From Dendrolimus kikuchii (taxonomy: Eukaryota > Arthropoda > Insecta > Lepidoptera > Lasiocampidae): a DNA stretch of 64,000 bases. Both the position numbers and the translations under genes were made by a program. Shown here piece after piece: positions 9,764 through 19,500 of the stretch. The stretch is taken from assembly GCA_019925095.2 (NCBI GenBank), contig CM034413.1, positions 377,001 through 441,000 on the forward strand, in the 5' to 3' direction. The notes beneath the pieces were generated by a model, which was not told the origin of the DNA, searched no databases, and saw nothing but the letters and a program-made list of their open reading frames with translations. Each line of letters begins with the position of its first letter. Position 1 is the first letter of the stretch.

Positions 9764-11009
9764 AAAAAATGCTGTCTGCTGAAATCCTGCAATAAAAATA
9801 AGTAAAAAAATTCGCTGTTGGTTTTTTAAAATAAATAAATGTGACTGCATTCACCTGTTAGCAGTTAGCGGCGTTGGTGGTTACCGACCGCCACTTGACT
9901 GCACTATTTTCTTTGAATAATATTCAAGAGCTCACTTCACAGCTCTTTGGCTCACACTGTGTCCAATGACCGATACGACACGATATTTTACCACGACTTT
10001 GAAAAATTAATTACAGTCTAAAAAATTATACAATTAAAGGAATAGACATGGATACGCTTTCATACATACATCATACTGTAAAAAGATGAAAGTGAGTGAA
10101 GATTCTTTCAATTATTTTGATAGTTCTTATAATTATAGTGGGTTTAGTAATTTGAATTAATTAACCAAGTGTTTTAAATAGGACGGTATGGGAGAAATAA
10201 ACATCGTGATTCTAAGTATAAAATTATTATTAAATAGTAACAAGATTAAATATATTTTTATATAATTATAATTAATATTTCAATTCAGTTTCTTTTTCGG
10301 GTAAAATCAGAAATATTTCGGCAAATTATTCTAAATTCATTTCTATTAACAATCATCAACAGTAAATTATCTATACTCGTATACACACATTCACACGCAA
10401 CACACACACACACATACATAACATTGTGAAAAATATAAATAAAATTTGTAAGGTTTTCCAGCATGATGTGGCAACCTGTAATTAAGTCTGCACTTAGACT
10501 AAGAGCTTAACTGTAAAAAAAATAAACAGATGTATGTAGTAGTGTGACGATTGTTGGTTATTCTCAATAAATTAAAAAAAAATCTTTGGCAAGTTTACAA
10601 TAAGGCTACAAATTACGTTTTGTGGATATTTCAGCCATACCGTCCTATTCGAAATAGACTTTAAACGTTGAAATTCATTCACGTAAATCGATTTTGTTAA
10701 CCGATAACTTATTCTATTTATTATGACCTCATTTTTAAGATTTCTCGTCTTCCAGATACAATTACGGGCTGAAATATAACGCTTTTTTTAAAACCCTACT
10801 CTACTCATTAGATTTCTTTGACACGAGTCCTCCACTCGTTTGCTTGAGTTAAATAGATAAATGCCTCACTTTCATAGAAGAGATGAGAGGGAAATAAAAT
10901 TTATTTATTTACTAACTTCAAACATCGCTATCATTACAGTTGTCACCAATACGATAGCGCGGTACACACAATACATTATATATATACATATTCAGTCGTC
11001 ATAACATAT
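9764..11009. other. AT-rich region with a candidate inverted-repeat element
   Basis: No gene. AATAGGACGGTATGG at 10177-10191 recurs inverted at 10635-10649. Between them, 10447-10578 holds a repeat starting CAGCATGATGTGGCAACCT and ending in AATAAATTAAAAAA, which recurs at 13608-13700. A CA-rich run lies near 10385-10420. Confidence 0.4.
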
Positions 11010-11402
11010 AATATACACGCACACTCCACAAACAAACCAAGACACACAAAGAGCCTAAAAATTAATAACCCAGGGACAGAAAAGAAAAAACCAACACACA
11101 TGGCACTAGATAGGACTATATATAAGTATAGATATAAGGCCCACACTGCACATGCACATCCTCACAACACCAGCATGTAACAGACACACTCTACATTAGT
11201 ATAAGTTTAGTGTTAAAATTAGAATAAATTAATATAATAAGTTATTTTTAAGGTACACCACAACATAAAAATCAATAAATTAATGTCACACGCAGTAACA
11301 CAAATAAACAATAAGTATGGAGTCTAAAATTTTATATAGAAATTAAGTAGTAAAAAAGGGTACGGAACTCGAGTCCGTAGAGATATTAATAATAATAAAA
11401 AA
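11010..11402 (+). repeat. TAA-tailed dispersed repeat (family D), long copy
   Basis: This family recurs at least eight times in the window. Marks are CCACAAACAAACCAAGACACAC, TGGCACTAGATAGGACTATA, AAGGTACACCA, GGAACTCGAGTCCGTAGAG and a tail of AATAATAATAAAA. The A-rich, AAT-repeat tail suggests retroposition (a LINE 3' end or a SINE). No coding potential is seen. This copy and that at 36827 are the longest. Confidence 0.7.
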
Positions 11403-11750
11403 AACAACATATAATATATGTTACAAGATGTCCACCTCAGTAATCATGAGAACCACAGTGTATATTAATATCACATAGACAATTGCCATAGATAATATTT
11501 TTAGTCGATTAAGCGATAAATCGAGTCATCTGACAAGATGATTCGATTTGTAATTAGATTACCATTTTCTACCGGTTAATTAATTTTATAAGCCTACTAA
11601 ATTATCGTTTAGTTAATTTAGTGCATCAGTAACTGCTCATTATAATTGTTTTTGTGATCCTGGCAACACTATGATGTAATTGCTATTTTATTGTTTTGGA
11701 GGGTAGTATTTTCGTATAAAAGGCGTAGCGGCGTGTGGACAGTGTTCATT

Positions 11751-11819
11751 AAAGTCCGGTATCGCTGAAACAGCCATCTGCGGCTATTCAGCTGGGTCCA
11801 GCTCCTAAAAAAAAAAGAC
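11751..11819 (+). repeat. Very short 5'-truncated LINE-B insertion with TSD
   Basis: The insert is ~57 bp of LINE-B 3' end (GGTATCGCTGAAACAGCC ... GGGTCCAGCTCC) plus an A tail. It is flanked by the 8-bp duplication TGTTCATT at 11743-11750 and 11820-11827. The same 3' end occurs at 54430-54497 and, inverted, at 57919-57990. Confidence 0.8.
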
Positions 11820-12028
11820 TGTTCATTGCTTACTGTGCTGTGTGAATAGTCACATCAAAGGCTGAACAATTAAGGGGAAACCCTGCCCAAATAGTTAATA
11901 TTTGGTACTTTTTTTAGTGTACAATGTCGATAGACTGTCCACCTGATGGAAAGCGGTCACCATCGCCTGTGGAAATTCGTAACACCAAAGGTTACTACCA
12001 ATGCGCTGCCGGTCGCTAAAGGGATACT

Positions 12029-12440
12029 TTTTTTTTTTATTCGCCTTCTCTTCCGTCGTTGTGCAAGACAGAGCTATTCCTTTTCATGTCTCTTTTAGCC
12101 TCTATTTTCTCTATTCTAGCATTCTATTTAAGAAAATAAGTGGGGAGTCTTTTTATTTATTTTTCTTTTTCTTTTTGTTTTCTTTTCTTTTTCTTTTTTA
12201 CACTTTTTTTTTATTTTTTATATTGAATAGGTTCGCGTTTGACTGACATTGCACCTGACGTCAGGTGGAAATGCAGTCTAAGGTGGAGCACGCTTACCTA
12301 GAAGAAACCTGTTCACGCGAGACTTAAAGACACCTAGATTATATTTTTCAGGAAAAACAGACGACGGTAAAGAGTTCCACTCTTCAGCGGTGCGTATGAT
12401 GAAAGAGGAAGCATAGCGTTTCGTCCGCTTCGTTGAAATC
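12029..12440 (-). mobile_element. 5'-truncated CR1/Jockey-like LINE tail inserted in R300
   Basis: On the minus strand it starts in coding sequence, has a ~240-bp T/A-rich 3' region and ends in a T-run (poly(A) on minus). The 13-bp duplication CTAAAGGGATACT (12016-12028 and 12441-12453) shows insertion by target-primed reverse transcription. Confidence 0.82.
12278..12440 (-). pseudogene. LINE reverse-transcriptase C-terminal fragment
   Basis: About 53 codons with [18 protein letters not shown] and [14 protein letters not shown]. This is the familiar end of CR1/Jockey-type LINE ORF2 proteins (a W-N-S-L-P box, then a basic helix). The catalytic region was never copied. The frame is open from the insertion edge to its stop. 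Confidence 0.7.
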
Positions 12441-13080
12441 CTAAAGGGATACTGGAACTTGGCCATTAATTCTGGAACCCAACTCAAGGTTGTTATGGTG
12501 GCATACTATAGACTAGGGGTTGTAGCAATGTAGGCGGGCGAATGCCCTACCACCTGGCTGTGGGTTGTTTTGTCGCCTCTAAGACAGGCCGCCCCAACGC
12601 AGGAAATTGTATTCTTTCTGTGTTCCTGCACAGATAACTCTTATCAACTCTTAGTTGTACAAAGTAACCCGAGCCAATATTAAGAGCAATTTTAGACCAC
12701 GTCTGGCTTATTTCAATGGAAACGCACTCCACATAGGTACGCATCTCAAGGTTCACGCTACGTGGGCCGTTTTAACGACTGTACCAACACGTCGGCTCGT
12801 AGAGAGAGAATTAAACATAGAAGCAACTTGCATTACCCGATAAAGACTGTTAATACAGTCCACAGTTTTCATTTAACTTAAAAAAAAATCGTGTGCGTCT
12901 CGGGACGCACGACTGAAGTGATAACTTAAACTGATCTAAGTTGAACTATTTAATATTGAAATTGTTTAACTTGAGAAAAGCTTAGGTTATTACTTAAATT
13001 TTATGTATATTAATATAATAATGTAAGGAAAAGTTATTTATTAATAAAATCTTTTATTACATATATACATACATATATAA

Positions 13081-13338
13081 CTTCACGCCAGTTCCCTTGC
13101 GGGTTAGGCACGAACAACAGAGCGCCATTCAGGCTTATTCTTACACACCTCACTTGCTTCTTTGACATTCATAACTCTTGTCATGCACGCTCGTCTGTTC
13201 TTAAGGCTCCTGACATAACCTTCTGCTAGTACACGATCAATTTGATCATGGAAGGAGTGTCGTGGCCTTCCACGACTTCTGCATCCATCCACTTTTGCAT
13301 TGTATATCTGTTTAGTCATTCTTTCCACATGCATAATT
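13081..13338 (-). pseudogene. LINE-A 3' end, copy 1
   Basis: It matches the last ~80 codons of LINE-A (defined at 59792) and its stop region (TTCACGCCAGTTCCC on the plus strand), preceded by an ATAC-rich tail at 13060-13080. It breaks off within the VERMTKQ box. Confidence 0.75.
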
Positions 13339-13607
13339 TTTTTTTTATTGATTATAAAATATATTTTATTCTTAGTTACAATTCTTGAATACGTACTATT
13401 AGACTTTTGTGTATATACATTATTAGTATCATTATTTAATCTAATTACCGAAATACGCTTTGGGTCAGAGTAAGAGAGGAGGAGCCTGCCTACCACTGCC
13501 GTATGCGTGACAGAAAGGGAAGCCAGACAGACTGGCGCCGTAACGCGATACGTAACGAAGCGGTTTACCCTCCCATACAAAGTATCACTTCAAAAATAAT
13601 GTTTTTG

Positions 13608-13700
13608 CAGCATGATGTGGCAACCTATATTTAAGTCTGCACTTAGTTGAAGAACATAAGTAAGACTTGTTAGTTTTTAATAAATTAAAAAAAAAAAAAC
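13608..13700 (+). repeat. Short A-tailed repeat, second copy of 10447-10578
   Basis: CAGCATGATGTGGCAACCT ... AAGTCTGCACTTAG ... AATAAATTAAAAAAAA. The shared 5' block and A tail point to a small retroposon or LINE tail. No promoter boxes recognised. Confidence 0.5.
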
Positions 13701-14165
13701 TTGGAAGAGAGTGCTATGATATTGTACGTGATGTAAGGCTCTTGAATAAATATAACTTCGATCTTAAAACTGGCTTTTATTTTCACTCTTGTAAGTATCT
13801 TTCAGTAGTACAAAATGGTGTCTCTTTTAATTAAATTCAAAACCCGTTCTTTTATACATTTTGAATTCCAGCCAATGAGAGCGAGTTTTATACACGACTC
13901 TCATTGGTTAGTCGTATGCTTACGTCCCGGCTAACACAGCTATATAGGCATTGATTAACAATAACAAAAGTAGATCATTAAGTATTTGACAAATTAAATT
14001 TAAATAAATAAATAAGGAATTTATTTTATGATTAGAAATTATGATTACATACATACATGATACATACAATAAACCTGTAGAGGCTGAATTTCTGTACAAT
14101 GAAAAAAAATGATAAAAACCGAGTCAGGGGGATGTAAGAAGTGAAATAGAAGTAACTTAGATTTT
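13701..14165. other. Unassigned AT-rich stretch
   Basis: No coding frame. One small perfect hairpin: CCAATGAGAG at 13873-13882 pairs with CTCTCATTGG about 26 bp further on. Confidence 0.4.
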
Positions 14166-14363
14166 TTAAATTTTTTTGTATATCTGTTTGTCTGTCTGTT
14201 TGTACCGGCTAATCTCCGAAACGACAAATGAAATTTTGTTTGGTGGTAGCTTATATCCCTGGTCAACACATAGGATACTTTTGATCCCGAAAAAGAGTTC
14301 CCGTGGGGTGGTCAATAAAACCGCACCACGCGGACGTAGTCGCGGGCATCAGGTAGTATATAA
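14166..14363 (+). mobile_element. Degenerate Helitron-like fragment
   Basis: Marks typical of lepidopteran Helitrons are visible: a CTGTTTGTACCGGCTAATCTCC block near the start and, at the end, GCGGACGTAGTCGCGGGCATCAGGTAG|T, which resembles the 3' hairpin plus CTAG|T end with one change (GTAG). Non-autonomous and decayed. Confidence 0.45.
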
Positions 14364-14689
14364 ATGATAAACATAGCATAGATCAAAAGATGTTGTTGCT
14401 ATGTTTTTTTAAGGAAGCACTTCTCAAACGTCAAACGTCAAATGCCAAAAGATTGACCTTAAACTTAATCTACTTTTGTTTATTAGATAATTACATTTAA
14501 TACTAGTTTTATTGCGAAAGTTTCTAATAGGCAAGCGAATAATTGAGTTGGAAACCCGAACGCGTGGTAACCAGGATCATAGTACGTTAAGCAAAGTAAA
14601 GAATACAAATATATCTATATCTATGAACGTGGTAAGTGTATCCATTACAAAGTGAACTTCAGTCATTGAAACTTTTTACGTTTGTAATT

Positions 14690-15330
14690 GAAATAAAAAT
14701 TGGCTTTATCTATATAAAGCAAAGTCGCTTTCCGCGTCTGTCTGTATCCGCTAACATGTCCTAAACCACACAATGGATCTGCAAGCGGTTTTCACCATTA
14801 ATTAGGAAATTTTTCAAGGAAGATTTTTATACATACATACATACATACATAACTTCACGCCAGTTCCCTTGCGGGATAGGCACGAACAACAGAGCGCCAT
14901 TTAGGCTTATTCTTACACACCTCACTTGCTTCGTTGACATTCATAACTCTTGTCATGCACGCTCGTCTGTTCTTAAGGCTCCTGACATCATCATCATCAA
15001 GATTTTTATATAAGTAAAATAAAGCTTGACCTCATTGTCTGACTGACTGGCTGACTGACTAACTGATGACTGGCTGAGTGGCTGATTGATTGACTGATTG
15101 ACATATCAACTCAAAGCCCAAACTACTGGGGTTAGGATTATGAAAACTTGCATGCGGGTTTCTTCTATAATCTAGATGCACATTATAAAGAATTTTTGTA
15201 AAACTTAAGTTAAATAAAATATTCGAATTTAGTAACGTCGGTAAGAAATGTTCAAAATATACGACACTAGCTGCAGCTCGCGGTTTCGTCAGCGTATATT
15301 AAAAATCGGCATATTTCGAGTAAATTTTTC
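14690..15330 (+). mobile_element. Helitron-like fragment interrupted by LINE-A
   Basis: CTTTATCTATATAAAGC and CCGCGTCTGTCTGTATCCGC at the left, and GCAGCTCGCGGTTTCGTC near 15275, resemble Helitron interior and end motifs. A related stretch (GACATATCAAC, AAACTACTGGGG) recurs near 30990. The LINE-A tail at 14832-14998 sits inside it. (CTGA/CTGG) repeats fill 15040-15100. No Rep/helicase coding. Confidence 0.35.
14832..14998 (-). pseudogene. LINE-A 3' end, copy 2, with TSD
   Basis: The last ~45 codons plus the (TATG)n tail, read on minus. It is flanked by the 12-bp duplication AAGATTTTTATA at 14820-14831 and 14999-15010. Confidence 0.82.
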
Positions 15331-15589
15331 ACTGCTTTTTAACCCCCTTAGGGCCTTTGAAATTTGGGTGTTTTTTGATTTTTTTTTCAATAGAGAAGAT
15401 GGTTGGCAAATACTACCTATTTGGGATCCAATTATCAAAACTATTAAGACCCAAATCCAGCAAAAACCAGCTGCCAGACCTCAAGACACTGTGAGCTCTT
15501 TCTGCGTACAACGGAACACAAACCAACTTGATTGATAATTACTTTTATTTTTCCTTCCACCCATTTTAATATTATATAAAATTATTAGA

Positions 15590-15870
15590 GCTAGGCATGT
15601 TTGCTGAAGAGTTTCTTGCGCCGCTTCTTCTCTTCAAGCCATAACATGTTGCGAAGCGGTAGTAAATTAGATTAGGCTCCCATAGAGTAAATAATAACCA
15701 TAAACAAAATTAAAATTAACAAGTTGGCGGTAGGCTAAATAAAACTTTAACAATACTCGTTGACACTTGACATGTTTGTCTTCCGTGATCACGGCCACTG
15801 AAAAGTGGCCGAAACGTCGGAAAAACCAAAATCAAATAAAATTACCGCGCTTAAAACCGTTAAAACGTAG
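15590..15870 (+). repeat. Family P repeat with hairpin and GAAACGTCGG motif
   Basis: It shares its order of blocks with 58860-59165 (minus). First comes the 3' core module (hairpin arms CCGCTTC 15621-15627 and GAAGCGG 15653-15659), then TTGACACTTGACAT, then CCGTGATCACGG, a perfect GGCCACT-GAAA-AGTGGCC hairpin (15793-15810), and GAAACGTCGG. The last motif recalls conserved ends of Penelope-like elements that carry hammerhead-like ribozymes; that link is inference. Confidence 0.5.
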
Positions 15871-16229
15871 TTTTATTATGTATACAAGTCGCGAAAACTT
15901 AAGAAAATATTTTATCCTTTCTATAATACGCACCTACAATGTAGGAAGCACCCGCTTGCAAATTGCAAGCTCTCGTCCTGGTCTGTGCAATTGACATGTC
16001 AGTCAGTCAGTGAGATTAAGTGATTATAACAAGACGTGTGTATATAGGTACTATTAATTTGAACATATTACTTTTCGTAGAAAACAAATTTCTTTCAAAA
16101 GACTTAAAGCCTTCTTTGAATAAAGAAAAAATAATAAGAATCAACATAAAAAACGTATTTCGTTGATTTCTTTCACGTAACTGACGTGTTTCTGAGAATA
16201 GGGGCTAAGTAAGTAATCAAATGGGGCGA

Positions 16230-16403
16230 ATATCTATAATATTATAAAATTCTAAGCATGCCGTGTCTGTACATTGACGTTATTAAAAAAAAAACAATTG
16301 GAATAGACTATACAAATGACGGAGAATACGATGCGTTTTTTTTAGATTTCTTGTTTGTGTGTTTTGTCTGTTTGTTCGGGATTTACGTAAAAACTACTGG
16401 GTC
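16230..16403 (+). mobile_element. Helitron-like 5' end fragment, cut by the gypsy LTR
   Basis: TCTATAATATTATAAAATTC followed by a GTCTGT-type block resembles the 5' end of lepidopteran Helitrons. AAAACTACTGGGTC directly before the gypsy LTR is a common interior block. The continuation is not found beyond the gypsy element. Confidence 0.35.
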
Positions 16404-16510
16404 TGTAACTACGGAGCGGGCGCGTGTGAGTCAAACTCGAGCTTGTAATGCACTGGTTTATTTTTAGAATAATCTTAGCCTAATGACAAGCGCATCGCAC
16501 ATACATAACA
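16404..16510 (-). repeat. 3' LTR of Mag-like gypsy element
   Basis: A 107-bp LTR, TG...CA on the minus strand. It is identical to 20677-20784 apart from one extra base near the inner end of the latter. The very short LTR is a hallmark of the Mag group. Confidence 0.9.
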
Positions 16511-16521
16511 CTCCTCCCCTA
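16511..16521 (-). promoter_or_regulatory. Polypurine tract overlapping the pol stop codon
   Basis: The minus strand reads TAGGGGAGGAG and then the LTR TGTTATG. The TAG is the stop codon of the polyprotein, so coding and plus-strand priming share the same bases. Confidence 0.8.
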
Positions 16522-19500
16522 AAAGTATTTCCTATAATCTACAGGAGGTCTATCTCTCCGTGAACGTTCCCTTGAAATGCCGGATTCAACTGGTCTGAGA
16601 TCAAGGGTAGTAGGCTGGGCACTGCTCGGCTCGGCTACTGGTTCGTCTACGCGTGGTGGTCTTTGTTCCGGGCTCCGTGGGCTAGAAGTGGAAACACGCC
16701 GCTCAGGACTAGCGGTACTCTGTGGAACTCTGGATTCATTTTGAATCACTTCCACCTCTGCCTCTTCCACTGTAGACCTATCGCCAGCTTCGACAACAGC
16801 TGCCTTCGAAGCTTCCTTTTCCCATTCTATAACAGGGCTGCGATGTTCCTGTGGAGACCTCTCCCCTTTGAAAATATATAACTGGTTTCTATGTCTTTGT
16901 ACCACCTTATCTTGGTTTATGAGCTGAACTTCGTAAGTTACTTTCCCTGTTCTTCGCACTATTCTACCCTTGGACCAAGAATGCTTATTTTTGTTTACGT
17001 ACTCTTTTACCCAGACCAAGTCATCGACCAAAAAATGTTTATTGTTCACTCCTCCATAGTACTCCGCTTGTAAAGACTGTTTACGGTCAACCCGGGAAGA
17101 TAATTCCGATGACGATGGCGAATTGTGAGGGACGATTAAGTCCAATCGCGAACGCAAGTTATGACCAAAAATTAACTGTGCCGGTGATGTCTCTGTGGTA
17201 CTATTTTTAGAGTTCCGATAGTCGAAAAGGAATTTACATAAGTGCATGTGTAGATCGTTTGCTTTGCGCTCTGATAATAGAATCGATTTGATTCCTTTTT
17301 TTATAATTTTTACGAATGATTCAGCTTGACCATTACTCGCGGGATGATATACCGGGGAAAACAATTGTTTTATATAATTTAATTTACAAAATTCAGACAT
17401 CTCTTTTGAAGCAAACGAAGTTCCATTATCACTCACCATAATTTCTGGCATACCGTAACGTGACATGAAGTCGCACAGCTTCGCAATAACAGCTTTCGCA
17501 GTTAAATTGCCTTTCATGTCATAGCATTCCACCCATTTCGAAAATGCATCGACTACTATTAAATAGGTTTTATTATTAATTGGACCAAAAAAGTCGATAT
17601 GTATCCTATGGAATGCATATGGCGGGTACGGCCACGGCGCAAGGTGAGTACGTGGTGGGGCGGGCTTTAGCTGCACGCACACAGCGCACGCCCCTACGAG
17701 CTTTTCTAATTCCGCATCGATGCCCGGGAACCAAAACCTAGATCGGGCTTCGGATTTCATTTTTACAACTCCGAAATGGGAACTGTGCAGTTCTTCTAAT
17801 ACCTTCTTCCGTAAGGCATGTGGGATTATAACCTTGTAACCGCGCATCAGGACTCCATTTTCTAATGCAATCTCATTTTTGCAAAGATGAAACGGTTTAA
17901 GTGTCGGATCTGATATTTTACGCGGCCATCCTTTTAAAACAAAATCTGAAACTTTTTTCAGTGTCGGGTCCCTAGCTGTTTCCAAATTTACGTCCTGAAG
18001 CGTAACAGGCAAGCATCCTTCGACTACGAAATTTACATACGCTGCTGCATCATGGTCGCTCGCGCCCCCCCCTACTGATTTATGAACCGGTATCGCTCGT
18101 GATAAGAAATCAGCTGTGTTCGCTGCGCTATTTACGTATTCTATAACGTAATTATAGGCGCTCAAGAATATGGCATACCGCTGTAACCGATTTGCAGTAA
18201 TCTCTGGTATGCCCCGGCCCGGCTTAAAAATCGCTGTAAGCGGTTTATGATCCGTCCTTAATATGAAAGGATCTGATCTGCCGTACAGAAATTGATGGAA
18301 CTTCCTAACCCCAAATATAATAGCGGTTGCCTCCTTCTGTATTTGGGCATACTTCCTCTCTGCCGGCGTAAGCGATCGCGACGCGTATGACACGGGCCTT
18401 TCGACGCCGTCGCTGTCCACTTGTGACAGAATGGCCCCTAACCCGACCGGAGACGCGTCCACAGTTAAAATTACCTTTGCTTGGCTATTAAAATGTGCCA
18501 AAACCTGATCGGAAGCCATTTGATTTTTTATTGTTTCGAACGCTTTATCCTGCTCGTAATTCCAGTTCCATTTAACTCCCTTTTGTAATAAAAAATGCAA
18601 GGGACTTAATATGGAGGATGCATTTGCAATAAAATTCCTATAATAGTTTATAAGACCTAAAAAAGATTGCAGTTCTTGTACATTTTTAGGAATAGGGGCC
18701 TCTAAAATGGCTGAAACTTTGTCTGGATTTTTCCTGATACCGTTTTTGTCGATAACATAACCCAAGTACGTCACTTGATCTTGAAAAAACGCACATTTAT
18801 CCTTGTGTAGGGTGAGGCCGGCCTCCTGGAGACGACGCAAGACTTCGTTAAGTTTCTGCTCATGACCGTCTTTACTAACATCCGTTAAAATCAAATCGTC
18901 CAAGAAACAAAACACGCCTTCCATGTCCCCTACTATAGACTCGATCGCTCGTTGAAAAATAGCCGGAGCGCTCGACAACCCAAATACTAGCCGTGTATAA
19001 TTAAATAGACCGCGAGGCGTATTAATACATGTTAACTTCTGTGAAGAGACCTTGATTTTAAATTGATTATACGCCATCGACAGATCTAATTTACTGTACT
19101 GGATTCCGTGGTGAAGTTTAGTAAATAAATCTTGAACCGATGGTAGGGGATATTTTTCTACAAAAAGTTGTTTGTTAATTGTTTGTGAATAATCGGCACA
19201 GATTCGAACACTACCGTCACTTTTTAGTACGGGCACTATCGGTGATGCGTAATCGGAATGTTTCACCGGTACCAAGATGCCTAACGACTCCAACCGATGC
19301 AATTCGGCATTAATTTTTTCTTTTAAGGCGTATGGTACGGGTCGCGACTTCATAAAAACCGGTTTGGCGTCTGACTTCAACGGCAAATCTATTTCATATT
19401 TATTAAAACAGCCTAATTGATTTGAGAATAATTTTGGATATAATTTTATTAACTCCGACAAAACTTCTTCATTGCTCTTACAATAAGCAAGTGTTGAGAT

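Larger units (their letters stand above)
11933..12635 (-). repeat. R300 copy 5, split by a LINE insertion
   Basis: Two parts, 11933-12028 and 12441-12635, together make an R300 copy. The interruption is the LINE tail at 12029-12440, bounded by a duplicated CTAAAGGGATACT. Confidence 0.8.

Noticed and set aside
14041..14060. CRISPR or telomeric repeat array
   Set aside because: The short ATAC/TATG runs here and elsewhere are LINE-A tails; no spacer-repeat pattern and no TTAGG arrays were seen.
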